Shown here: positions 31,301 to 48,987 of the stretch, in pieces
How positions within the stretch are numbered: the first letter of the stretch is position 1
How the letters are laid out: each line of letters opens with the position of its first letter
Origin: Collybiopsis luxurians FD-317 M1
Lineage: Eukaryota; Basidiomycota; Agaricomycetes; Agaricales; Omphalotaceae
DNA: 64,000 nucleotides
Assembly: GCA_000827265.1 (NCBI GenBank)
Contig: KN834764.1
Span: 1-64,000 of the forward strand
Reading direction: 5' to 3'
Notes under the pieces: generated by a model
The model's database searches: none
Told to the model about the DNA's origin: nothing
The model's input: only the letters and a program-made list of their open reading frames with translations
Made by a program: the position numbers and the translations under genes

Positions 31301-32083
31301 GAAGATTCTGAAGAAATGGCACAAGGAAGGCTCCAAGCTCAGGAAACTTCGTCGGAAAATCCGAAAGGCGTACTGCAAGTTCCAGAAGAAGGTCTTTGGC
31401 AAGAAATGCCGTACCCATCATCGTCACTCCGAAGAGTGGGTGCCAGATATTCCTCACGAACGTGGTGTTTACTCTCATGACGCTGCCCATGTCGATAATG
31501 ATATGATTGCTAGACCTTCGATTGAAACTAAAAACCGTTATCATGGTGATAGGAGAGAGAACCGTGAAGAGAGATTCGAGATAATGCAGGGTCTCGCTCT
31601 TCACTCGGGCATGGAGCTTCCTTCTCCTCCTCCTGCTGCCGCTGCTCATTCCTGCGCGAGCGCCGACCGTCCACGCTTACCGCACTTCCCTATTCACAAA
31701 CTCGCAAAGACAGTCAAACGAATTCGTAGGGTAAACCAGAAGCTTGTAGCGTTTGAAAGAGGATTCATCTCTGAAGATGGTCTTTCTGGGCGCGAGTGGT
31801 GAGCACTTCTCAGCTATCTGACTTTGGTCTCTCCTCTGAATGTAAAGCGTCAGGTATAAACACGTAGGTGTTAGTCCAGGACGGTACTTAGGTGCGACTA
31901 GCCCGAACTTTGAACAAGATAGTCGTCGAATGCTGAATTTTTTGAATTGCAGGATACGGTGCTACCACGTTACCTGGCCTCACCGAAGCTATAACCTTGG
32001 ACCACAACTCGACTTTGGCCAAACATGAAGCCAAACGCCTCGAGTCGCTGGTTTCGGCGCTTGTGGAGACGATTCGTGCCTAG
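28334..32083 (+). CDS. M28 family zinc peptidase, glutamate carboxypeptidase II / Tre2-like
   Basis: This is a type II membrane aminopeptidase or carboxypeptidase of the PSMA/transferrin-receptor group. A basic stretch (RGNRRRR) precedes a single membrane segment ([17 protein letters not shown]). A protease-associated domain follows (VYLTRYG-like, [15 protein letters not shown]). The M28 core has the zinc ligands of an active enzyme: NHRDAW (His), SADPTSGTA (Asp), [16 protein letters not shown] (catalytic Glu and ligand Glu), YLNLDSSVSG (Asp) and YHYHSVYDS (His). A C-terminal dimerisation-like helical domain ends [14 protein letters not shown] histidine- and lysine-rich insert is seen near 31300-31560. 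Vacuolar or plasma-membrane location is likely from family knowledge. More than ten introns are needed. The start is chosen at MSDEKS. Confidence 0.9.
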
Positions 32084-32290
32084 TTGATTTATGTATCCTG
32101 TTTGTATTTTGTATACTGCAGTCGACTCAATAATGAGGCGGTGCTACTGGAATCTCCGAGGCTCTGTAATGGTCTAAATGCTCGCAACTGAATGGCGCGC
32201 GCTACAACCTGTATTCACAGTTGACTGAGTCGTGATGGTTCGTCACTGTCTTTCTGTCTCCCATCTGTCATCTGTCTTTTCATCGTCGTA

Positions 32291-34068
32291 ATGGCAAAGC
32301 CTAATAACCTGGTACATCAGTCCTGCAGTAGATTTATACCTCCAACAGCTTCTAACAAAGTCCATTGTGGCATAGGCTTCTCTTTCCACGGTTATCGAGG
32401 ATGTGCCACGAAGCAACTTCCAGCTTGGTCAAGGAGTGGACGCCCTGACTGGAGAGCCACGAGAACTTGCGTTGAAAGGATATAAAACCCCTACTCCAAG
32501 CGTAGGACCGACTTGCGATGTTCACACACGCGTGATTGAAGAGCTGCATCAGTTGAACAGCGATGTCCGAATTGCATTGAACGCGACAATCAATCTCGGG
32601 GCTCCAGCTGTCTCCATTAAACAAACAGCTCAACTATTGAGGTCAAAGGCCTTATCCAAACGGGAGTTCATCGTCGAGTGCACAGTAGAGGGGCAGTTTG
32701 ATTATGATACGCTGAGCCTGGATGGCGTTCGGCTTAGTACTCGTGCGCGGAAAGTTCTCGAAAGATCCCGTACGGAATTCCGTAAGACGTATGGTGATTA
32801 TTTTGTAGCTGGTTTCCGTCGCCGCTATAGATCTTACACACTAATAGTGTGCAGGTGAGCAGCTTTGTCGGCAATTAAATGTCACCGAAATGATTGATTC
32901 AATTGCACTAGAGCTGGCGAAAACACAAAAATTACGGATGCCCAACTCGAAGCAAAGGTTGACTTCCAATCGCTTCTCGGTTTGGGCGGGGGCGTGAAGC
33001 GATCTGTTAAGAAATCTAGCAAGTACTCCGTGGTAAATGCATATGTCTCTCAGTATGGCTGTCATTCAGCAAGCACCTCCAATAGTCCCCAATCCGACCT
33101 CATACCAGTTCCATTCCAAACTGATTTTGCCTCTGCCCTCAGGGTCCTGAGTGATACTGTTGTGAATGCATCACAGTATTATGGGACACCCAAGGAAGCG
33201 ATCCTCATGCATTACAGGTGGGTGTGATGAACATTATTTGTGTATCATTCTAAATCAAGACAGCCTTCTGCATGTCCAGTTGCCTACGGAGGTTAGCGTA
33301 TCACCTGTGGTGTTTGAACAGCTCCACCATACAGAAGAGCTTTGTAGGAGGCTTGACGTGGATTGCCTCCATCCCGCTTTGCAGACTTACAAATCAATTG
33401 TACAGGCTGCCAAAGGGGCTACTAGAGCTTTCAGAGTAGGGCGACCGCGATTTGCTGGCGGAGATGATGCAATGTGCGAAAAAGCTATCAAGGACGTCCA
33501 AGAAGCAATGAATGAGGTCGAAAATCACGTCGAGCGCTATAAATTTATGGAGGATCTTCTAAGCAAAGAGTGGGGGCCCAGTATCGGAGAGAAGATCACA
33601 TTGGGAAAGAAAACTTCTAGCAGGCAGGCATATGGCGAGGTTGATACAAAGGTTGTCCGCGAGGATGAAGGTGATGGTCGGCAGTCTGTTACATTGAGAA
33701 ATGGACTTCCAGCCTTTCAGGTCACTCTCCATCGCCACTGGAACAAACATAGTGGGAGGGTTACCGACTTTATGAAGCAGCTGATGCCTACGTGGCTTGA
33801 TCTCGTACTTGAAAAGCGCACCCAAGTCCAACCTAGAGACCGACAGCCGCACCAACATCGCCAACGGGATGAGTTCTACATCGTTGGATGGACAATCGCG
33901 TATCAAAAGTCTGGCAGCTCTTCCTTTCGTGTCCAATACGGCGGGATTTTAAAGAACAACCTGAACATTTCGGTCGAAGGGCCAGACTGGATTTGCCGAA
34001 TTGTCTACGTCCTTAAGAAGGATTACGATTTCCCGGATTTAATCGATACTCATAGTGCATCCCACTAG
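32291..34068 (+). CDS. MACPF-like domain protein
   Basis: Four exons (32291-32311, 32376-32854, 32912-33217, 33264-34068) join in frame to 536 residues. Residue 150 or so carries YGDYFVAG, a landmark of MACPF-like proteins that are abundant in Agaricomycetes. This is followed by the conserved LMHYSLL.VQLP..V.V.P block. A C-terminal beta-rich block (YIVGWTIAY, VQYGGILKNNL) resembles the tail of the same family. No signal peptide is seen, so the protein is probably cytosolic at first. Whether it forms pores is unknown. The first exon is only seven codons, and the third intron needs its acceptor at CAAGACAG, the only choice that keeps the frame. The family assignment rests on motifs I recognise and is moderately sure. 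Confidence 0.65.
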
Positions 34069-34470
34069 TACTCATCACTCCTTTTACCTTGGGATAGAAT
34101 TTTAATTTTAAAAAATTTTTTTTTTTTTCTAGATTCCTCGAGTACTTATTGTCTCAACAGGTGTCCGTTTCAACACGTTAAGAGTAGAGTGTGTCCGAAG
34201 AATACCATCATTGTTGCTAAGTAGTTGTTCCAGGCGGACAGAGAAAATTTAGTCTCGGAGTGAAGCGAGAATGAGGAGTCTACTCAGGCTGTCCCGAGTA
34301 CTTACGGTAACCGCAATTATAATCTAATCTTATCCAGATAAGGGAATACGAGGTGGCAGTGCCTGGACCCTACCGCGTCAAACGTCCATCACGACTGAGA
34401 TTCCATTTTACAGTCTCAACCCTGACCAGCACATCGACCACAGCTTCAAGTCCAGTATGCACTAAGGGCA
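34069..34470. other. Intergenic spacer with poly-T tract
   Basis: A run of T follows an A-rich patch near 34110-34130, likely part of the 3' flank of the preceding gene. No TATA box is obvious before the BEACH gene start. Confidence 0.4.
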
Positions 34471-42370
<7,900 letters not shown>

Positions 42371-42524
42371 TTTATATGTAGTTTTTACGTGTATTTTATT
42401 GCTGGATATATTTCGTTTATTCTCAATGTAACAATGCATGCGATCATTGCGATGTGGTGCGACGACAGGAACAATCTTCATATCATGTGTACGTTTCGCG
42501 ACGCGACGCTTGCATGCGTTTGAT

Positions 42525-43010
42525 ATAGTGAGGCAAAAAGGAGGTTGACCGGAGGTAGCAATGGAGGGTCGTAATAGTAAGAGCATTAGCAGTAGGTTAG
42601 GAATGGTCGGGTAGAGAAAGGGATGGGGGATAGAATATACTTGGGGTCACCAAGCAGAGCGACTTTTATTGTTCTGAGAGTCTCGTAGCCCTCGATGTCA
42701 GTTCACCGGGGGTCTTTCGCGCAGGATAACGATATCACGGCGGCCCTATCAAGGCTAATGGCGTCACTCCAGACCTGTTAGGTATCATACCTAGATACAG
42801 AGACTGGATTACACTGCGCGCAGAAACAACGACGCTCGCGCATAATAGAGTGTCAAGTTATTTCAGTAATCTATAACGTACTTAATTGGATATCGCTAAA
42901 TCTTGTTGCACCAATGTCACTGAGAAATTACGTTTAAAAGGAGCAGAATATCCGGGAATTTACAGGGGATAGGAAGGTAAGAAAGGAGCGAGTTGCCAGT
43001 GAGAGCTCTA
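42525..43010 (+). repeat. Direct repeat R1, copy a
   Basis: Shares an ordered series of blocks with 43945-44420: AGGCAAAAAGGAGGTTG, GGTTAGGAATG, CGATGTCAGTTCACCGGG, TTTCGCGCAG, CTGTTAGGTATCATACCT, GCGCAGAAACAACG, AGTGTCAAGTTATTTCAGTA and GGGGATAGGAAGGTAAGAAA. It is not recognisably coding and starts about 150 bases after the BEACH stop codon. Confidence 0.8.
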
Positions 43011-43224
43011 ATTGCTTAGATTGATCACATGCTAGTTGCGACTCTTCGATCGCTCATTTCCAGATTGTTCTCAAGAACGATAAGGGTATAATGGCGAGCT
43101 GGGGTCTTAACTCATTAGCATAGTTAAACGCCTGCTACTAGTAGACGTCACTGCAGATAAGGCTGCAGATCATGCGTCGGAAGACATTTAATAAATTTTA
43201 GATTACAACTTTTCAGTTACTATG

Positions 43225-43895
43225 GAGCAATAGTAGCGTGCCTGAGCGGACGATGTATGTCTAATTTTGTAAATTAAGCGCCCGGTCCGTCACGTAATCG
43301 GCCAATAAACGTGATTTATAATAATTGTAACGCATGACATCCTCCAGCCTTCTTCAACTCCCGCCAAGCGAAAGCAGTTAGTCTATCTTATACTCGCGAT
43401 ATCACTTCATAATGGCAGCTCGATTGTCTTACAATGGCTCTTACAAGGTGAATGTCCGTCATTGACTGCATATCAACCCAGGGCAAGACACCTGTACTAA
43501 TCCTTAATTCTAACGATTCGAAGGCAAAGCCGAAAGGCGATTTCTCAAAAAAGCGAAAGTTTACGACCATTTGAGTCAGACAAAGTGTATTTCCCTGCGA
43601 CTATAGCCAGAACATCTTTCTCATAAGGAGACACCTCATCAACTACAGCCCACGAAGAAGTCCTATTTCCGCGAAGGATTTTCCAGAAGTACAAAAACAT
43701 ATTTTTCTATATGAAGCATGCATTGTTGGGTAGAATGACTAAGTTTCATTCAAAACTTTGGCTGGCATTATGCAGTGAACCCCGCTTGTCCAAGTAGGTC
43801 ATTCCCAAGACTTTTCTGTATTCTCCGTATCTCGTCTTAACTTTGAACAGGTCTTTCTTACTTCTATGGCCCAACATATAATCTTCCTCTTAGTC
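43225..43895 (+). pseudogene. Relic repeat R2, copy a (degenerate gene of unknown family)
   Basis: Shares with 49590-50185 the blocks GCGGACG.TGTATGT, TTGTAAATTAAGCGCCC, AATGGCTCT, AAAGCCGAA.G.GATTTCTC, CCCGCTTGTCCAAG and a final TCTTA.TTCTATGGCCC. The last two blocks flank a normal-looking intron (GTAGGTCATTCCC to TTGAACAG). Short coding-like stretches (PKGDFSKKRK; SYFYGPTY) survive between stops. This suggests a dead multi-exon gene of a family I do not recognise. Confidence 0.6.
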
Positions 43896-43944
43896 TCTTC
43901 GTAATGTTAGAAATGTGATGCACAATTCTGCATTCACTCGATAT

Positions 43945-44420
43945 GATCAGGCAAAAAGAAGGTTGGTCGGAGGGAGTAATAGAGAGTAGTAGTAGCGTTA
44001 GATTAGGAATGTCGGTGAGGGTATAGAATTTGCTTGGAGGCGAGTACCAAGCTGAGCAAGTTTTCGATGCCAGTTCACCGGGACTCATTTCGCGCAGCCA
44101 AGGAGATTGACGTCTGCCATAGCCAGCCTTAACAACACCTAGGATACTGCAGGCTCACGTCGCCGATCCAAACCTGCTAGGTAGCATACCTGAATACAAG
44201 AATTGGACGCTGGCGCAGAAACAACGTCACTCTCATAATGGCCAGTTATGTCGAGTATCAAGTCATTTCAGTACTCTACGAAGTATTGAATTAGATAGGG
44301 CTAAAGCTATTTAGATTGCATAAATGACACACAAGAATCATAGTGAAAAGAAGGATAACGAGGAAAAGACTCAGGCACTCATTAGGGGATAGAAAGGCTA
44401 GAAAGGAGGGAAGAGAATAA
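43945..44420 (+). repeat. Direct repeat R1, copy b
   Basis: Second copy of the repeat at 42525-43010, in the same orientation and about 1.4 kb downstream, with many substitutions and small indels. Relic R2a lies between the two copies. Confidence 0.8.
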
Positions 44421-44675
44421 TCTGCGATACTCTTTGCGAATCTCCAGCTGCACATTGCTGACATCTGTCCAGCAATTCCGCCACCACAATGAACTAAGAA
44501 TATAATGTCGAGCCATCCTACTCTCAAGCGTACACAAGTGCCGAGTCAAGAATGAAGGGGAAACCGGTGCGCTTAAGCCGGATCAGTCCGGTAATGGTCT
44601 GTAGCGCTTATTTCGCGTTTCTTCTTGGTTTCTTCCCGTCCTTTCTTTGACTCTGTCAACATGGCCTCTATACAT

Positions 44676-45165
44676 TAGTGTTAACCAATACCCTCCTGCC
44701 ATGCATTTTTGAGTTTACTTCCACCAAATAATATAATCTTCACCTCCGGTTTCTCGCGTATGGAATGGCTCTTTCGGTCTTGACATTCTGGATCGTCAAT
44801 AACTACAACCTTTGCAAAGTTGAATTTCTCCGATGAATCGAGGTATCATGTACAGCGGAATTGCTCCAGTACGTATCATACATGGACTGTCAGTTCATTC
44901 GTATACTGGGCTTCAATCAGTCTTTCAGTAGTCGGGAAATGGCCATACAAATACTCACAATCGTAGCATCTCTGTAAACTTTAGCCTTCAAACGGCCTGC
45001 ATTTCCGAACGCAGAAATTTCTTCGTGTGGAGTGACTGATGATTTTTGTATCCTTTCGTTATGTCCTGCACCGAGCACAGAACCGTCGGATGCAACGATT
45101 GAGCATCCCGTTGGGATACCACCTCTGTTATAGCTCTTCTGTGCCTGCTCCAAAGCCAACTTCAT
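44676..45165 (-). pseudogene. Cytosine deaminase pseudogene (yeast FCY1 type)
   Basis: The N-terminal part MKLALEQAQKSYNRGGIPTG, DGSVLGAGHNERIQKSS and GRLKAKVYRDATI is typical of the fungal zinc cytosine deaminase (cytosine to uracil, pyrimidine salvage). The zinc/catalytic site HGE reads HEE, keeping His and Glu. After an intron, the second zinc motif PCDMC reads PCMIR, so the last Cys ligand is lost. It is still followed by TGAIPLYMIPR. The segment that should follow is largely deleted before FAKVVVIDDPECQD, and the frame breaks. A likely last intron (GTGAAGATTATATT to ATGGCAG) precedes EGIG and the stop. The enzyme must be inactive. Its first exon is amplified just upstream. Confidence 0.85.
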
Positions 45166-45640
45166 CCCGGCCTCATCAATCTCCTTCTAGTTGGCAATTA
45201 TGTACGAGGCCGGAAAAATGTATATCTTCATGCGGAAATCGTTTTCCTCCAAAGTCGCCATCGCAGCAGTGTTCCAAAGCTAACTTTATCCTGATCTGAT
45301 CAATCTCCTAGTTAGTTGTAGACATGTAGATCGGGTTTGAGGCCGCAAAAATGTATTTTTCACATCGACATCGTCTTCTTCCAATGCTGCCATCGATGAT
45401 GTTCCAAAGCCAACTTCATCCCGACCTCATCAGACAAAATGATCGGGTTTGAGGCGGGAAAAAAATGTATTCTTCACATCGACATCGTCTTCCTCCAACG
45501 CTGCCATCGCAGCATCTGCATGATGTTCCAAAGCCAACTTCATCATAATCTCATCAGACAAAGTGATGGGGTTTGAGGCCAGAAAAAAAAGTATTTTTCA
45601 CACGGACATCATCTTCCTCCAACGATCGCATCTCGGACTC
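45150..45640 (-). repeat. Four tandem copies of the cytosine deaminase first exon
   Basis: Units begin at about 45150, 45271, 45401 and 45524, giving a period of 121-130 bp. On the minus strand each carries ATGGCAGC.TTGGAGGA (or close), then a stretch coding a MAALEEDDVDVKN-like start, an FPASNP-like stretch and D.VGMKLALE. The unit next to the pseudogene has diverged most (MATLEENDFRMK; a stop after IIAN). The middle units are most alike (SDEVGMKLALEHH). No paralog of the later exons is repeated. Confidence 0.85.
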
Positions 45641-46215
45641 GGAGTCAAAATGTTTTCGTCTAGTCGTCGATCTTATACATTAGTATATTGTCAAGCTTTG
45701 AATTAGTGTGGAAGATCAAAAGCAGGCAAGAGAGACACTTCTCGTTCAAGTTTTCTGAGGCTGCCTTCATACTGCTCTTAAGCCTCAGGCATTCCGCATC
45801 CGATGCCTTGGCATTCTTTTGTTTCAAATCTTTGCCAGTCCACACACCTTTATCATCCCAGCCCTTAAGACTCCCCTAGATCGATGATCCACGCTATGCT
45901 GCTATGCAAACCCACAAGGCCCACAACACATTCGAATCAATCTAGTACAGATCACCGGCGACTGCAGTCAAATCCTTGTTGTTCATGCTGGTTCTGTTTG
46001 CAGGATCCAAACGACCGATATAAAGAGCGCATAAGTCACTCGATGTACTTCACATCCTTCGCTTTTCCTTGTCGCAGGCAGTCGACTGACCTTTTTCTTC
46101 GTCTCGTTTTTTTTTCGCCCTTCGTTTTCTTCTGGTCCCTCGTTTTCTTTTGTTATTCTATCGTAATTTGCCCCGGCTGGCTCTTATTTCTTTGTAAAAT
46201 TCATTTTTTGACGCC
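45641..46215. promoter_or_regulatory. Promoter region of the surface-protein gene
   Basis: A TATAAA motif at 46019-46024 is followed by a long pyrimidine-rich stretch (46080-46180, with runs such as CGTTTTTTTTTCGCCC and GTTTTCTTCTGG) reaching almost to the start codon. CT-rich leaders of this kind are common before highly expressed fungal genes. No other gene was seen here. Confidence 0.5.
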
Positions 46216-48987
46216 ATGATCAACCAAGTATCCAAGCTCAGGCTGAGCTTCAGCTTGCCCGCTATCATCCTTCTTGTTGCTCCGATAACCCACGCAGCGA
46301 ATGACTGGAATACGCCTTGCTTTGATGGAGTTTGCGAGTATTCCCTGACCGCTGCACCTGGACAGAATGGGTCAGGAACCGTTCAAATAGTGCGTATATG
46401 ACTGCCTGAAGGCTTTACTGGTTTTTGACAGTCGTTGTGTCGCAGTGGGGAAGCTCTAATGCTATATCTGATATTACCACCGCAGCTGGATGGCAGATTC
46501 TCAACTGCTCCTCAACGGCAATGGCTCAGGATATCTGTTTAGTGTGTATGAATAATGATACAGCAGGATGCCAACACCTGTTCCAAGGCGGGGACGCGGA
46601 AGGAAAACTTGTCCGACTACCTGAGAATGTACGTTTTCTTTCGTTTTGGAAACAGCTGATCTAGTAACAACCATTCCAATTGCAGTGCGGAATGAGTGCC
46701 TTTGCGCGTGTAGCGAAATCTTACATACCAGATGACCAGTCACTGCCAGCTGATATCACTGCGCGTTTCATCAGACGTGACGGAAATAGTAGCACCCCTG
46801 AAGTGCAGGGGTTGAGCTTGGACACGAATTGGTCTGCAATTGACCCAACCAAGTGCGTCTCTCCCGTTAGATCAGTGCTCAATCTTATCACTTTGCTCAG
46901 ATACGGGAATGTAAATATTGCTGTTCGCGGAGCCAATGTTCCCGGTGCAGACGTAAATGGGACATTGGTTCCGACCTCATCTTCACGTAGAAGTAGTCGG
47001 GGCCTGACTGATTTTGTAGGCGATGCGATTGATTGTAAGTTTTGGTTCTTTCCACCTTCTCGTTTGAACCCTTATCTGTTTGATCAAGCCCTCAAGGGCC
47101 TGGACAGCTTTAACTTCAACAAATCCTTCCCTCTGCCTCCTATCAGTGTCAACAAGGCAGTCACGATCCTGAACAAAGACCTTAAGTGTGGCCCATTTAA
47201 TCTAAACGCCAATGTATCGGTAGACGGTAAAGCTAGCGCACAGATAAGCGTCGGAGCTGCCGCATCAGGAACCATTATACCTCCCAAAATTGACGACTTT
47301 GCTGCACTTGTTCTAATGAACGGCGATCTTGATGGGACCCTGAACTTAAACGCTGCAATCTCCGTGCGTGTCCAAAAGCCTCATTCTTGAATTGAAAGCT
47401 AAGACGGACACGGACAACTTTTGCTTCGCTTGTTGAAAAACAAATAGACCACATTTGACACTGGCAAGATTGAAGTTGTGCCATCCGTTGGAATACCGGG
47501 ACTCGATTTCCCTGCGTATGTCGGGTCATTATGCTTTCCAATACCATTTGACTGAAACCGCATATTACTTAGGGTCTTCACCGTAGGTCCAAGCTTTGAT
47601 ATCAGCGCGGAGGCAACTGCCGAACTCGACTTGGCTGCTGATCTGCAAGTAGGGATAGTGTACAGCATCTCAAACGCGCAACTCATATTCCCTGACAAAA
47701 ACGGCCAGAGTGGGGGAGGTTTCAATGTTGGTGACACTCGTATGTTTCCTCGTTTTGAAGTCACAGAAAAAACTTTCTTTGACGTGCTGTTTCTGAATAG
47801 CTTTGACACTCTCGCTTACACCATCTGTGAAATCTACTGGATCACTTACTGCTCATTTGATACCAAGTCTGAACCTTGGGGTGCAGGCTTTCTCAGCCTC
47901 TGCGACCGTGTTCTTAGACTTGGACGCGAGCGCGACGGTGGCCTTGTCCTTGGATGCAGTTGATAGTAATAATATTACTATTAACAGTGGGTCAAATTCC
48001 TCGTCTTCAGACTCATCCTCGACCACGGCCAGTTCAAATTCGACTCGCACCTCGTCAGGCTCATCCTCGACCACGGCCAGTTTAAATTCGACTAGCACTT
48101 TGTCAGACTCATCCTCGACCACTACCAGCTTGAATTTGACCAGCACCTCAGTAGCTCATCAAACTTCTAGCGTAACCTCTGCTGCATTGCCTTCGAATTC
48201 TACTTCAGCGGCGGCCTCTGATAACTCCACTAGCGTTCCGACGACTTCTAACACGACTAGCGCCACGGTCTTATCCTCTTCCATTGCATCCACTGCATCT
48301 GCTTTGTCGGCTGCACGCAACTCAAAGGGAAGCAAAGCTCCTGTCAAACCTACCTCTATTGTACAAGCTATTTCCGCCGCGAAGCGGGCCGCTGCTTCTT
48401 CCGCCAATGCTACGAGCAGCTCGAATAGCAGCAGTTCATCCGTGTCGGAGTCTTCAAGTGGAGTTCAGTTCGGTGGCTGCGTGGAAATCGACACCGGATT
48501 ATCTGTCAACGCAGGGGCCCAAGGCTCATTCTTCGGTCTATTTGATGCAAGTACCCAGGTGCCGTTATTTAGTAAAGAGTTCGTACTGTTCAAGGTGAGG
48601 TTTCCGAACACTGTTATGCATATGTAGCTGGATTCTGATCCTACCTAGAAATGCTTCGGAAATGGAGATTCGACCCCATCGAGGCGTTCTCTTGCTTCCC
48701 CGCTCGGTCCCGGGAGACCTCTTCATCGAAACACATCTCCAAGAAAGATTGACGCGGTACATGAACGCGCGGCGGTTGCGGCGGCCAAAGCTCCCGTCGC
48801 ATCGAGTTCTCCGGCGAGTGACAGCGAAGCCTGCCTATCGAGCTCGTTTGCGCCTCCCATCCCGGTTACAAACAGTACACAGATTAGTTCTAATGAGTGA
48901 GTAAAATTTTTTGAATTTTTGAAGCCTTTCGGTGTTGTTGGTTGGCTAACAGTGGTTTCTTACAGGGTCACGGTTAAACCTGTTTGA
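46216..48987 (+). CDS. Secreted Ser/Thr-rich surface protein
   Basis: The N-terminal signal peptide (LSFSLPAIILLVAPITHAAND) sends the protein out of the cell. A conserved Cys-containing globular part follows (CFDGVCEYSLTAAPGQNGSGT, AISDITTAAGWQILNCS), then beta-rich segments (LPPISVNKAVTILNKDLKCGPF; VGPSFDISAEATAELDLAADL). A Ser/Thr/Ala-rich stalk of about 160 residues is likely O-glycosylated. After it the fold resumes (CVEIDTGLSVNAGAQGSFFGLF) before a disordered tail ending TVKPV. It resembles uncharacterised basidiomycete extracellular proteins with repeated mid-sequence domains of unknown function. No GPI signal is evident. About seven short introns are needed, and the last exon is only seven codons. 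Confidence 0.78.
48004..48147 (+). repeat. Three tandem 48-bp units coding a 16-residue Ser/Thr repeat
   Basis: Units at 48004-48051, 48052-48099 and 48100-48147 share CAGACTCATCCTCGACCAC and GCCAGTTTAAATTCGACTAG-like blocks. They encode S(S/D)SSSTTASLNSTST-like repeats in the stalk of the surface protein. The unit length is a multiple of three, so copy number can change without breaking the frame. Confidence 0.85.

Larger units (their letters stand above)
42371..44675. other. Repeat-rich intergenic region after the BEACH gene
   Basis: It contains two copies of repeat R1 (42525-43010 and 43945-44420) flanking one copy of relic repeat R2 (43225-43895). No intact gene is present. Confidence 0.6.
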
